From positions 1 to 25,903 of the forward strand of contig URBB01000014.1 in the NCBI GenBank assembly GCA_900545835.1: a stretch of 25,903 nucleotides of DNA, read 5' to 3'. The stretch comes from an uncultured Collinsella sp. (GTDB taxonomy: Bacteria; Actinomycetota; Coriobacteriia; Coriobacteriales; Coriobacteriaceae). The translations under genes and the position numbers were made by a program. The notes below the pieces were generated by a model that saw only the letters and a program-made list of their open reading frames with translations, searched no databases and was not told where the DNA came from. Below are positions 7,428 through 14,616 of this stretch, in pieces; positions within the stretch are counted from its first letter, which is position 1, and each line of letters opens with the position of its first letter.

Positions 7428-8900
7428 ATGAAGATCGTAGGCGTTGCCGCCTGTACTGTGGGTATCGCCCACACGTATATGGCCCAGAAGGCGATTCAGG
7501 ATGAATGCGCCGCCCGTGGCATCGAGTGCAAGGTCGAGGCTCAGGGTGGCCTGGGTATCGAGAATGAGCTCACGCAGGAAGACGTGGACTCCGCCGACCT
7601 GGTCCTGGAGTCCGTCGACGTGGGTGTCGAGAACGAGGACCGTTTTGAGCAGAAGATGGCCGAGGGCAAGTTCCTGAAGGTCGGCACCTCGGATGTAATC
7701 GCCGATCCGGTAAAGATCATCGACCAGGCCATTGAGATCATCAAGGCGACGGGTGGCGCCGTTGACGCGCCCAAGGCCGAGGCCAAGGCAGAGAAGAAGG
7801 CCGTCTCCGCTGCCCCGCAGGCCCCGACACCGGCGTCCAAGCAGTCTATCTTTGCCGATCCTGGCAAGACGCTGCTCAATGCATTCAATACCGGCGTTTC
7901 CTATTTTATCCCCATCGTCGTTATCGGCGGCGTGTTTCTTGCCTTCTCGCTGGCATCCGGTACCGCCGGCGCCAATGGTATGGAGGTCACGAACCCGCTG
8001 ATGGTGAGCCTTAACACCATCGGTATGGCCGGTATCTCCATGATGATCCCGGTGCTTGCGGCATATATCTCCTACTCGATGGCCGGCAAGCCCGCGCTCG
8101 CCCCTGGTTTTGTCCTGGGCTACTTGGTCAACAACGCTGTCGTTACCCCTAACGGCAACAGCGTTTCGACCGGCTTCTTGGGCGCCATGATCATGGCGGT
8201 CATCTGCGGCTACTTTGTCCGCTGGATGAAGACCTGGAAGGTCAACAACACCATCCAGACCATCATGCCCATCCTGATCATCCCGATTCTGACCTCGCTT
8301 GTCCTGGGCATGGCCTATATCTACATCCTGGCCACGCCGCTTGGCTTTGTGATGGACTGGCTCACCGGCGTGCTCGGCAGCCTGCAGGGCGGTTCCGCAG
8401 TTGTCCTGGGTCTGGTCATTGGCGTTATGACCGCCTTCGATATGGGTGGCCCCATCAACAAGACCGCCTCGACCTTCACCATGGCCATCATGGCCTCCGG
8501 TATCTACGGTCCTAACGGTATGTTCCGCGTCGCCGTCGCCGTTCCCCCGATCGCCTGTGGCCTCGCTGCGCTCATCGCCAAGAACAAGTTCGATGACGCT
8601 GACCGCCAGATGGGCATCTCCGCGCTGTTCATGGGCTGCATCGGTATTACCGAGGGCGCTATCCCCTTCGCGGTCAAGGACCTCGGTCACACCCTGCCCG
8701 GCATTTGCATCGGCTCTGCCGTGGGTGCGGCACTTGCCGCCTTCCAGGGCATCGACTGCTACGTCCCGCACGGTGGCTTTATCGTCGCCCTTGCCACCAA
8801 CAACGTCGCGCTGTTCTGCCTGGACATCGTGATTGGCGCCGTGGTCGCCGCTGCAATCCTGATTGCCATGAAGCCCACGCTCGATAAGCAGGCCAAGTAA
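7428..8900 (+). CDS. PTS fructose-family transporter, EIIBC
   Basis: A 490-aa membrane sugar permease that phosphorylates its sugar on entry. The EIIB domain is residues 1-105, with the phosphoryl-carrying Cys9 in AACTVGIAHTYMA (the usual fructose-class form is ACPTGIAHT). A linker rich in Ala, Lys and Pro (about 115-140) leads to EIIC, with many hydrophobic segments and the family motif AFDMGGPINKTAS. No EIIA is fused; a separate EIIA gene sits at the end of the same operon (12971). The start ATG 7428 follows AAGAGGGAAG; an in-frame ATG at 7395 has no such site. First gene of the operon, divergent from a LacI regulator. Fructose-family EIIs carry fructose, mannitol-like and other ketoses or polyols (tagatose in some Bacillus and Klebsiella). 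The absence of a 1-phosphofructokinase gene and the presence of a GatZ-like gene argue against plain fructose. Confidence 0.9.
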   Translation: MKIVGVAACTVGIAHTYMAQKAIQDECAARGIECKVEAQGGLGIENELTQEDVDSADLVLESVDVGVENEDRFEQKMAEGKFLKVGTSDVIADPVKIIDQAIEIIKATGGAVDAPKAEAKAEKKAVSAAPQAPTPASKQSIFADPGKTLLNAFNTGVSYFIPIVVIGGVFLAFSLASGTAGANGMEVTNPLMVSLNTIGMAGISMMIPVLAAYISYSMAGKPALAPGFVLGYLVNNAVVTPNGNSVSTGFLGAMIMAVICGYFVRWMKTWKVNNTIQTIMPILIIPILTSLVLGMAYIYILATPLGFVMDWLTGVLGSLQGGSAVVLGLVIGVMTAFDMGGPINKTASTFTMAIMASGIYGPNGMFRVAVAVPPIACGLAALIAKNKFDDADRQMGISALFMGCIGITEGAIPFAVKDLGHTLPGICIGSAVGAALAAFQGIDCYVPHGGFIVALATNNVALFCLDIVIGAVVAAAILIAMKPTLDKQAK

Positions 8901-8914
8901 ACCTTTAAGGACTC

Positions 8915-8975
8915 CGGTTGTGCGGAGGGATGGATTTGACTCCGCACAACCGCCCCTACACAACAAAATCCATCC
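8915..8975 (+). other. Nested inverted repeats: 13-bp stem whose loop pairs with downstream RNA
   Basis: CGGTTGTGCGGAG (8915-8927) and CTCCGCACAACCG (8940-8952) form a perfect 13-bp stem. Ten of the 12 loop bases, GGATGGATTT (8928-8937), are perfectly complementary to AAATCCATCC (8966-8975) just 3' of the stem. The arrangement is A-B-A'-B'. This can be a pseudoknot (perhaps with a shortened second helix, since there is no linker between A and B) or two exclusive folds. It lies between the EIIBC and GatZ-like genes. Confidence 0.6.
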
Positions 8976-8984
8976 GTACTGATA

Positions 8985-9003
8985 GGGCCCACATCTGGGT
9001 CCC
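8985..9003 (+). other. Second small hairpin upstream of the GatZ-like gene
   Basis: GGGCCCA (8985-8991) pairs with TGGGTCC (8996-9002) with one G-U pair and a 4-nt loop. It is followed by AGGGAACTTTTG, so it may be a weak terminator or a processing hairpin within the operon. Confidence 0.4.
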
Positions 9004-9044
9004 AGGGAACTTTTGTCAAAAATCCTCTGGAGAAGGAGAACAAA

Positions 9045-10319
9045 ATGTCCAACCTCACCATCCGTCAGGCCGTTCAGGGCATGCTCAAGCTGCAGGATAG
9101 CGGCGATCACGCAACCATGGTCGGCATTGGCCCCATGAGCCCCAACCTGATTCAGGCCGTGTTCGAGCTTGCCAAGGACGAGGATTTCCCGCCCATGTTT
9201 ATCGCCAGCCGCAACCAGGTCGATATGGACGAGATGGGCGCCGGCTACGTCAACGGTTGGGACCAGACGCGCTTTGCCGCCGACATCAAGAAGGTTGCCG
9301 ACGAGGTGGGTTACACCGGCCCGTACTACCTGTGCCGCGATCACGGCGGTCCGTGGCAGCGCGACGAGGAGCGTAACGCCCACCTGCCCGAGGACGAGGC
9401 CATGGAGCTCGCCCGCAAGTCCTTCGTCGCCGACATGGAGGCAGGCTTTGACCTGCTGATGGTCGACCCCACCAAGGACCCCTATCAGATCGGCAAGGTT
9501 ATTCCGCTCGACGTGGTGCTTCGCCGCACGATTGATCTTATCGACTACCTTGAGCAGTACCGTCGCGAGCATAACCTGCCCGAGGTCGCCTATGAGGTCG
9601 GTACCGAGGAGACCAATGGCGGCTTGACCTCTACCGATAAGTACGAGGAGTTCATTTCTCAGCTGCAGCCCGAGCTCGAGAAGCGCGGCTGCCCCATGCC
9701 CACCTTTATCGTCGGCCAGACCGGCACCCTTACCCGCTGGACGGAGCAGGTCGGTCACTACAACTTCAAGAACGCTCGCGAGCTTGCCGATATGGCCAAG
9801 CGCTACGGCGTGGGTCTGAAGGAGCACAACGCCGACTACCTGGATGACGCGACGCTGCTCGAGCATATCCCGGCACACGTGACCGCCTCCAACGTTGCTC
9901 CGCAGTATGGCACCGAGGAGACCCGCGCTTACCTCAAACTCTGCGCTACCGAGCAGATTCTGGTCGACAACGGCCTGTGCGACGATCCCTCCGACCTGTA
10001 TCACACGCTGCTGGTCAAGGCCATCAAGACCGAGCGCTGGCGCAAGTGGATGACTGGCGACGATGTCAACCTGCAGGTTGACGACATTCTGGCCGACGAC
10101 GAGCTCAGCCTGAAGATTCTGGATGTCTCCGGCCACTACGCGTTCAACGATCCCGAGGTCAAGGAGCAGGTCGAGAAGCTCTATCGCAACCTCGCTGCCC
10201 AAGACATCGACGGCAAGCGCTTTGTCATCGAGCACATCAAGCGCCCGATCAAGCAGTACGTCGTCGGTCTTAACCTCAAGGGCGTCACGACCCGCATCGA
10301 GGCCGCTCTTGCCGAGTAA
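9045..10319 (+). CDS. GatZ/KbaZ-family protein (tagatose-bisphosphate aldolase non-catalytic-subunit family; possible ketose-phosphate 4-epimerase)
   Basis: A 424-aa protein of the GatZ/KbaZ TIM-barrel family, close to the length of E. coli GatZ. Family features seen: IASRNQVDMDEMGAGY (53-68), RDHGGPW (98-104), FVADMEAGFDLLMVDPTKDP, and HNADYLDDATLLEH later on. In enterobacteria GatZ is the stabilising partner of the aldolase GatY, but no GatY/KbaY gene is present here. Other members of this family have been described as fructose-6-phosphate 4-epimerases and tagaturonate epimerases. Given the neighbours (PTS, transaldolase, transketolase), a stand-alone sugar-phosphate epimerase or aldolase acting on the imported ketose phosphate is my preferred reading; this is inference. 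The start ATG 9045 follows GAGAAGGAG. The gene is 144 bp after EIIBC and 124 bp before the transaldolase gene, both gaps full of RNA structure. Confidence 0.82.
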   Translation: MSNLTIRQAVQGMLKLQDSGDHATMVGIGPMSPNLIQAVFELAKDEDFPPMFIASRNQVDMDEMGAGYVNGWDQTRFAADIKKVADEVGYTGPYYLCRDHGGPWQRDEERNAHLPEDEAMELARKSFVADMEAGFDLLMVDPTKDPYQIGKVIPLDVVLRRTIDLIDYLEQYRREHNLPEVAYEVGTEETNGGLTSTDKYEEFISQLQPELEKRGCPMPTFIVGQTGTLTRWTEQVGHYNFKNARELADMAKRYGVGLKEHNADYLDDATLLEHIPAHVTASNVAPQYGTEETRAYLKLCATEQILVDNGLCDDPSDLYHTLLVKAIKTERWRKWMTGDDVNLQVDDILADDELSLKILDVSGHYAFNDPEVKEQVEKLYRNLAAQDIDGKRFVIEHIKRPIKQYVVGLNLKGVTTRIEAALAE

Positions 10320-10338
10320 GTAGCTTTTCCTACGCGAC

Positions 10339-10403
10339 GCCGGGCCTGGGGCATGTCCCAGCTGCAGGCCCGGCACATGGGACAAAGGGGCAGTCCCTTT
10401 GTC
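10339..10403 (+). other. Two consecutive hairpins between the GatZ-like and transaldolase genes
   Basis: GCCGGGCCTG (10339-10348) pairs with CAGGCCCGGC (10365-10374), with an alternative inner pairing CTGGG/CCCAG. Next, GACAAAGGG (10381-10389) pairs with CCCTTTGTC (10395-10403) around a 5-nt loop, followed only by a weak T stretch (TTCTTTT). These may cause partial termination or RNA processing inside the operon. The second belongs to the GGGACAAA-type palindromes. Confidence 0.55.
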
Positions 10404-10443
10404 GCATTCTTTTGAGTTTTAGCTTCCTTTGAAGGGGTTCACC

Positions 10444-11127
10444 ATGAAGTTCTTTATCGATACCGCCAATCTGGACGAGATTGCCGAGGCCAAGAGCTGG
10501 GGCTGCCTGGCCGGTGTTACCACCAACCCGTCCCTGTACGCCAAGACCGGCGGCAAGCTTGCCGACTTTGAGCCGCATATGCTCAAGATTGCCGAGCTCT
10601 GCGAGGGCCTGCCCGTGTCCGCCGAGTCTACCGCGACCACTGCCGAGGGTATGATCGAGGAGGGCAAGCGCCTTGCCGCCCTCGCCCCCAACATCGTGGT
10701 CAAGCTTCCCGTGTGCGAGGCCGGCCTTGCCGCCTGCCGTGCGCTGGCCGATGCTGGCGTGCGCGTCAACATGACGCTCGTCTTCTCGCCGACGCAGGCC
10801 CTTATGGCCGCCAACGCCGGTGCTCGCTACATCAGCCCGTTTGTCGGTCGTTTCGACGACATCGCCGAGGACGGTATCTCGCAGCTCGACAACGTCGTGA
10901 CCTGCATTAAGAACTACGACTGGACGGGCAAGAACGTCGACGACACCGTCGAGATCATCACCGCCTCGGTTCGTACGCCCAACCACGTAACCCAGGCCGC
11001 GCTGCTTGGCGCCGATATCGCGACCGTGCCCATGGCAGCCCTTAAGAAGTGCCTGCACCATCCGCTGACCGATCAGGGCCTTGCCTCGTTCGAGGCCGAC
11101 TGGCAGAAGGTCGTCGCTCAGGCTTAA
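10444..11127 (+). CDS. Transaldolase, small MipB/TalC type
   Basis: A 227-aa Schiff-base aldolase that moves a dihydroxyacetone unit between sugar phosphates in the non-oxidative pentose phosphate pathway. Visible: MKFFIDTAN at the start, GVTTNPSL (24-31), catalytic Lys87 in NIVVKLP, and NMTLVFSPTQAL. The family contains both transaldolases and fructose-6-phosphate aldolase (FSA). Here Glu61 stands where E. coli FSA has Gln59, and Phe133 (SPFVGR) where FSA has Tyr131; both point to transaldolase, as in Bacillus-type enzymes. The start ATG 10444 follows GAAGGGG; an in-frame TTG at 10429 is rejected. The split transketolase genes directly downstream act in the same pathway. Length and motifs are normal. 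Confidence 0.9.
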   Translation: MKFFIDTANLDEIAEAKSWGCLAGVTTNPSLYAKTGGKLADFEPHMLKIAELCEGLPVSAESTATTAEGMIEEGKRLAALAPNIVVKLPVCEAGLAACRALADAGVRVNMTLVFSPTQALMAANAGARYISPFVGRFDDIAEDGISQLDNVVTCIKNYDWTGKNVDDTVEIITASVRTPNHVTQAALLGADIATVPMAALKKCLHHPLTDQGLASFEADWQKVVAQA

Positions 11128-11138
11128 CGAGTGGATTG

Positions 11139-11167
11139 CCCCGGCATCGTGTCATCCGGTGCCGGGG
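11139..11167 (+). other. Intercistronic hairpin between transaldolase and transketolase genes
   Basis: CCCCGGCA (11139-11146) and TGCCGGGG (11160-11167) form a perfect 8-bp stem with a 13-nt loop, followed by TTGTTCT. It is terminator-like but has a poor T tract, so partial termination or mRNA stabilisation is more likely within an operon. Confidence 0.5.
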
Positions 11168-11190
11168 TTGTTCTCAAGAGAGGAATTCGT

Positions 11191-12021
11191 ATGACCAACC
11201 AGGAGCTGGCGAAGGTCGCCAATGAGGTCAGGAAGGGTGTCGTGACTGCGGTTCACGCGGCCAAGTCGGGACACCCGGGTGGATCGCTCGGTGCTGCCGA
11301 CATCATGACGTATCTGTACTTTGAGGAAATGAATATCGATCCTGCCGACCCTCACAAGGCCGATCGCGATCGCTTTGTGCTCTCCAAGGGTCACGCGGCG
11401 CCGGGCCTGTATTCGGTGTTGGCAAATCGCGGCTATTTTCCCGTCGAAGAGCTCGAGACGCTCCGCCATATTGGCAGCCGACTGCAGGGCCATCCCAACA
11501 TGAACGACGCCCCTGGCATCGATATGTCCACCGGATCGCTCGGTCAGGGCATCTCTGCTGCAGTTGGAATGGCGCTTGCCGCTAAGCACTGGGGCGACGG
11601 CTACCGTGTCTACACGTTGCTGGGCGACGGTGAGTGCGAGGAAGGCCAGGTGTGGGAGGCGGCCATGTTCGCCGGCAACCATGCACTCGACAATCTTGTT
11701 GCCGTCGTCGACCACAACGGCTTGCAGATTGACGGCACGATCGATGAGGTCAACTCGGCCATGCCGCTCGCTGACAAGTTCCGCGCCTTTAAGTGGCATG
11801 TGATCGAGCTCGCCGACGGTAACGACATGGCGCAGATTGCCGCCGCCTTTGCCGAGGCCCGCAAAGTGAGCGACTCGCCCGTGGCCATTATCGCCGAGAC
11901 GGTGAAGGGCAAGGGCGTCTCCTTTATGGAAAACCAGGTGGGCTGGCACGGCAAGGCACCCAACGATGAACAGTTTGAGCAGGCCATGGCCGAGCTCGCA
12001 GCAGCAGGGGAGGAGCTCTAA
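11191..12021 (+). CDS. Transketolase, N-terminal (thiamine diphosphate-binding) subunit
   Basis: First half of a split transketolase, 276 aa, equivalent to the pyrophosphate-binding domain of the one-chain enzyme. Seen: AAKSGHPGGSLGAADI (24-39), VLSKGHAAPGLYS, STGSLGQGIS, and the thiamine diphosphate/Mg motif beginning GDGECEEGQVWEAAM and ending VVDHNG. Together with the next gene it transfers two-carbon ketol units between sugar phosphates. The start ATG 11191 follows AGAGAGGAA; an in-frame TTG at 11131 is rejected. The stop overlaps the next ATG by one base (CTAATGG), which suggests equimolar, coupled synthesis. Split transketolases are common in Actinobacteria, Firmicutes and archaea and often sit in sugar operons, so this one may be dedicated to the imported sugar rather than the housekeeping enzyme. 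Confidence 0.93.
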   Translation: MTNQELAKVANEVRKGVVTAVHAAKSGHPGGSLGAADIMTYLYFEEMNIDPADPHKADRDRFVLSKGHAAPGLYSVLANRGYFPVEELETLRHIGSRLQGHPNMNDAPGIDMSTGSLGQGISAAVGMALAAKHWGDGYRVYTLLGDGECEEGQVWEAAMFAGNHALDNLVAVVDHNGLQIDGTIDEVNSAMPLADKFRAFKWHVIELADGNDMAQIAAAFAEARKVSDSPVAIIAETVKGKGVSFMENQVGWHGKAPNDEQFEQAMAELAAAGEEL

Positions 12022-12959
12022 TGGCAGACGTCAAGAAAGTCGCCACGCGCGTTAGCTATGGCGAGGCACTTGTCGAGCTGGGCAATGAGCGCGATGACTT
12101 TGTGGTTCTCGATGCCGACCTGGCCGCCGCCACGCAGACCGGTAAGTTTAAGGCTACGCACCCTGAGCGCTTCTACGACGCCGGCATTGCCGAGAGCAAC
12201 CTGATGGGGCTTGCCGCCGGCATTGCGACCACGGGTCACGTCGCCTTTGCGAGCACCTTTGCCATGTTCGCTGCCGGCCGCGCGTACGAGCAAGTGCGTA
12301 ATTCCATCGGCTATCCGCACCTCAACGTCAAAATCGGTGCCACGCATGCGGGCATATCGGTCGGTGAAGACGGTGCCACGCATCAGTGCTGCGAGGACAT
12401 CGCGCTCATGCGCACGATCCCGGGTATGACGGTGATTGTTCCCGCCGATGACATCGAGGCTCGCGCATGCGTGCGCGCCGCCTATGAGTTTGAGGGGCCG
12501 GTCTACATGCGTTTCGGACGCCTGGCAACACCGGTCATCAACGACTGCGAGGACTATGAGTTCAAGATTGGTCGCGGCGTGGTCGTGCGCGAGGGGTCCG
12601 ATGTGACCATCATCGCTTGTGGCCTTATGGTCGCTGAGGCGCTTGAGGCTGCCGAGGCGCTCGCTGCCGATGGTATCGATGCCGAGGTCATCAATATGCA
12701 CACGATCAAGCCGCTTGATGAGCGCCTGGTGGTTGCCAGCGCCAAGAAGACTGGTCGTGTGGTCACTGCCGAGGAGCATTCGATTATCGGTGGTCTTGGC
12801 GAGGCCGTGGCCTCGGTGCTCGCGGAGCAGCATCCGGTGCCGATGCGTCGCGTCGGCGTGCGCGATGTGTATGGCGAGTCCGGCCCTGCGGTCGATTTGC
12901 TGCACAAGTACGGTTTGGACGCCGACGGCATCGAAGCTGCGGTCAGGTCCGTGTTGTAA
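12021..12959 (+). CDS. Transketolase, C-terminal (pyrimidine-binding) subunit
   Basis: Second half of the split transketolase, 312 aa. It carries the pyrimidine-binding domain (YDAGIAESNLMGLAAGIATTG, in which the Glu activates the thiamine cofactor) and the C-terminal transketolase domain (GSDVTIIACGLMVAEALEAAE through TAEEHSIIGGLGEAV). The layout matches the family's usual C subunit. Its ATG overlaps the N-subunit stop by one base, and the EIIA gene begins 11 bp downstream, so it is firmly in the operon. The partner of the gene above; neither half is expected to work alone. Confidence 0.93.
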   Translation: MADVKKVATRVSYGEALVELGNERDDFVVLDADLAAATQTGKFKATHPERFYDAGIAESNLMGLAAGIATTGHVAFASTFAMFAAGRAYEQVRNSIGYPHLNVKIGATHAGISVGEDGATHQCCEDIALMRTIPGMTVIVPADDIEARACVRAAYEFEGPVYMRFGRLATPVINDCEDYEFKIGRGVVVREGSDVTIIACGLMVAEALEAAEALAADGIDAEVINMHTIKPLDERLVVASAKKTGRVVTAEEHSIIGGLGEAVASVLAEQHPVPMRRVGVRDVYGESGPAVDLLHKYGLDADGIEAAVRSVL

Positions 12960-12970
12960 GGAAGGTTTCC

Positions 12971-13423
12971 ATGGGATTTGTATCTGCCAACCAAGTGACA
13001 ATCGGGTATACCGCCGCCTCGCGCGAGGACGCCCTGCATTATTTGTCCGAGCAGGCCATCGAGCTCGGCTTTGCCGATGACGCATCTGCCGTAGAGGCCG
13101 CCTTCATTGCTCGCGAGAACGAGGCCGAAACCGGCCTTGTCGCCGGTTTTGCCGTTCCGCATGCCAAAAGCGACGCGATCCACACGCCGGGCGTTGCCGT
13201 GCTTAAACTGACCGAACCCGTTGAATGGCCGAGCTTCGATGGGGTGCCCGTCGATGTTGCGCTCGCGCTGTACGTGCCCGCCGGCGAGGCCGGAACTACG
13301 CACCTGCGTCTGCTCTCCAAGGCTGCCGTGATGCTGATGGACGCCGGCTTCCGTGACAAGGTGCGCGCGAGCACCGATCCCGTTGAGATTGCGGAGCTCA
13401 TCAATAGCGGACTCGAAGACTAG
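12971..13423 (+). CDS. PTS fructose/mannitol-family EIIA protein
   Basis: A 150-aa cytoplasmic phosphocarrier that passes the phosphoryl group from HPr to EIIB. The active-site His64 is in GFAVPHAKSDAI, matching the family's PH motif; the C-terminal LSKAAVMLMDAGFRDKV is also typical. It is the missing A component of the EIIBC encoded about 5.5 kb upstream, so the transporter genes bracket the metabolic genes. The start ATG 12971 follows GGAAGG. It is the last gene of the operon; a hairpin terminator follows at 13467. No PRD or HTH domain is attached, so it is a pure transport component. Confidence 0.93.
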   Translation: MGFVSANQVTIGYTAASREDALHYLSEQAIELGFADDASAVEAAFIARENEAETGLVAGFAVPHAKSDAIHTPGVAVLKLTEPVEWPSFDGVPVDVALALYVPAGEAGTTHLRLLSKAAVMLMDAGFRDKVRASTDPVEIAELINSGLED

Positions 13424-13466
13424 AACGGTCGTCCCGTTCAATCAATCGATCCTTCTCCAAGGAAAA

Positions 13467-13504
13467 GGGCCACGACGCCATATGGGTGTCGCGGCCCTGT
13501 TTGC
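13467..13504 (+). terminator. Terminator of the PTS/transketolase operon
   Basis: GGGCCACGACGCC (13467-13479) pairs with GGTGTCGCGGCCC (13485-13497) with one mismatch and one G-U pair, followed by TGTTTG. The repeat element at 13505 begins directly after it. Confidence 0.75.
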
Positions 13505-13555
13505 GTTTCCCCAGATAAAACCTACCAAAATAAACCTGTCCCTTTTTGGCAGGTT
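13505..13555 (+). repeat. Dispersed palindromic repeat, copy 1
   Basis: Starts GTTTCCCCAGATAAAACC and ends TTTTTGGCAGGTT. The arms AACCTACCAAAA and TTTTGGCAGGTT pair with one mismatch around an AT-rich loop containing AACCTGTCCC. It lies between the convergent PTS operon and larE and may end larE transcription on the - strand (stem followed by TTTTATC). Two further copies occur at 16543 and 18724. Confidence 0.85.
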
Positions 13556-13570
13556 GTAAAACGGCGTAAC

Positions 13571-14449
13571 CTAAAGATTCATGTTGCCGTGGATGTAGGG
13601 GGTGACCTCGGGGGAGATATGGTCGCAGCCCAGCTCGCGCAGCGCGGATTCGATAACGGCGGGCAGCGGGGTTTTGCCCTCGGCATCGACGGCGTTGCCA
13701 CCGAGGGCAGCAATCTTGGCGACATCTGCGGGTGCGGCCTCGATATGCATGCAGCCGCCGATCAAGCGCGCGCGTACCTGTGCCAGATCAAGATCGTGCA
13801 GGTAATCCTCGCAGGCGCGGATTAAATCGACCTTCTCGCGCGTAAGCGCCTCGCCCGTGGGGACGCGGGTGGCAAGACATGCTCCCGCCGGCAGGTTCCA
13901 AACGGGATAGCCCCATGCGCGCAGCAGCTCGCGCTCTTCGTCCTTGGTAAAGCCGACCTCCATAAGGGGTGAGCGTACGCCGAGCTCTTCTGCCGCACGC
14001 ATGCCAGGGCGGTAGTCACCGCGATCGCTTGCATTACTGCCATCGATGACGGTGGGAAAGCCGAGCGACTTGGCGTGGTTGACGATGGCGGTAAAGCCGG
14101 CGTGCTTGCAGTGGTAGCAGCGATTGGCATCGTTGCAGGCTACTTGGGGGAGCTGCAGCTGATCCACCGAAAGATTGAGCACGGGGAGCTTAAAATGCGG
14201 CCCCTCATTGGCCTGCCCATCAACGGACTGCTCAAACGAAGCCTGCTCGGGCGTGCCGATGAGCGGCGTGGTGAGATGGACGAGGAGGGTATTGGTAGGC
14301 ATGATGCGGGCGCATACGGCGGCCAAAAAACTGCTGTCAACGCCGCCGGAAAACCCGATAGCCACGCGCCTGTATGCCAAAAGCAGCTGTTCGAGCGCCG
14401 ATAGCTTGTCTTGAAGCTCCTCTGCGGGTGCCGTGGTGTCTAAAATCAT
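13571..14449 (-). CDS. larE: LarE-like ATP-dependent sulfur transferase (nickel-pincer cofactor synthesis)
   Basis: A 292-aa PP-loop enzyme. LarE adenylates the carboxylates of a pyridinium mononucleotide and inserts sulfur, making the nickel-pincer cofactor of lactate racemase and related LarA enzymes. Visible: PP-loop SGGVDSS (34-40), a CxxC pair in NRCYHCK (Cys111, Cys114), DGSNASDRGDYRPGM (136-150) and GACLATRVPTGE with Cys191. Lactobacillus LarE uses a single sacrificial Cys at the last position; three cysteines, as here, resemble the iron-sulfur-cluster type described for Thermotoga LarE. The start ATG (14447-14449) has AAGG 8 nt upstream. No larA, larB or larC is in the window, so the cofactor user is encoded elsewhere. 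Divergent from the HAD phosphatase gene. Confidence 0.87.
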   Translation of the reverse strand: MILDTTAPAEELQDKLSALEQLLLAYRRVAIGFSGGVDSSFLAAVCARIMPTNTLLVHLTTPLIGTPEQASFEQSVDGQANEGPHFKLPVLNLSVDQLQLPQVACNDANRCYHCKHAGFTAIVNHAKSLGFPTVIDGSNASDRGDYRPGMRAAEELGVRSPLMEVGFTKDEERELLRAWGYPVWNLPAGACLATRVPTGEALTREKVDLIRACEDYLHDLDLAQVRARLIGGCMHIEAAPADVAKIAALGGNAVDAEGKTPLPAVIESALRELGCDHISPEVTPYIHGNMNL

Positions 14450-14546
14450 GAAACGATCCTTATCGTTGAGTACTCGGTCGAAAACTATAATTCTAATGCG
14501 TTACTTGCCATAAGACTTCTATCTATGTAACGAAAGTGCAATATGC

Positions 14547-14561
14547 TATATACGTTATATA
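14547..14561. promoter_or_regulatory. AT-rich dyad in the larE-HAD divergent region
   Basis: TATATA-CGT-TATATA (14547-14561) is a symmetric site in the 167-bp divergent gap. On the - strand a plausible larE -10, TATAGT, lies at 14489-14484. No clear -35 and -10 pair could be fixed for the HAD gene. The dyad may be an operator or simply promoter sequence. Confidence 0.3.
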
Positions 14562-14616
14562 CAAGTTTGTAAAGTGCGGTAGAGTGGCAGTAACACAATC
14601 CGGTGAGGGGACCGAT

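Noticed and set aside
8915..8975. Programmed frameshift pseudoknot
   Set aside because: The EIIBC frame has already ended at 8900 and no slippery site precedes the structure, so any role is not recoding.
7251..10385. 1044-codon open frame on the - strand opposite the EIIBC and GatZ-like genes
   Set aside because: It mirrors two well-supported + strand genes, has low-complexity Gly/Val/Asp/His-rich translation typical of antisense frames in GC-rich DNA, and matches no family.
7428..13423. Sulfoquinovose (sulfo-TAL or sulfo-TK) or apiose pathway
   Set aside because: Transaldolase and split transketolase recall these pathways, but no sulfoquinovosidase, isomerase, sulfolactaldehyde enzyme or apulose kinase gene is present, and uptake is by a PTS.
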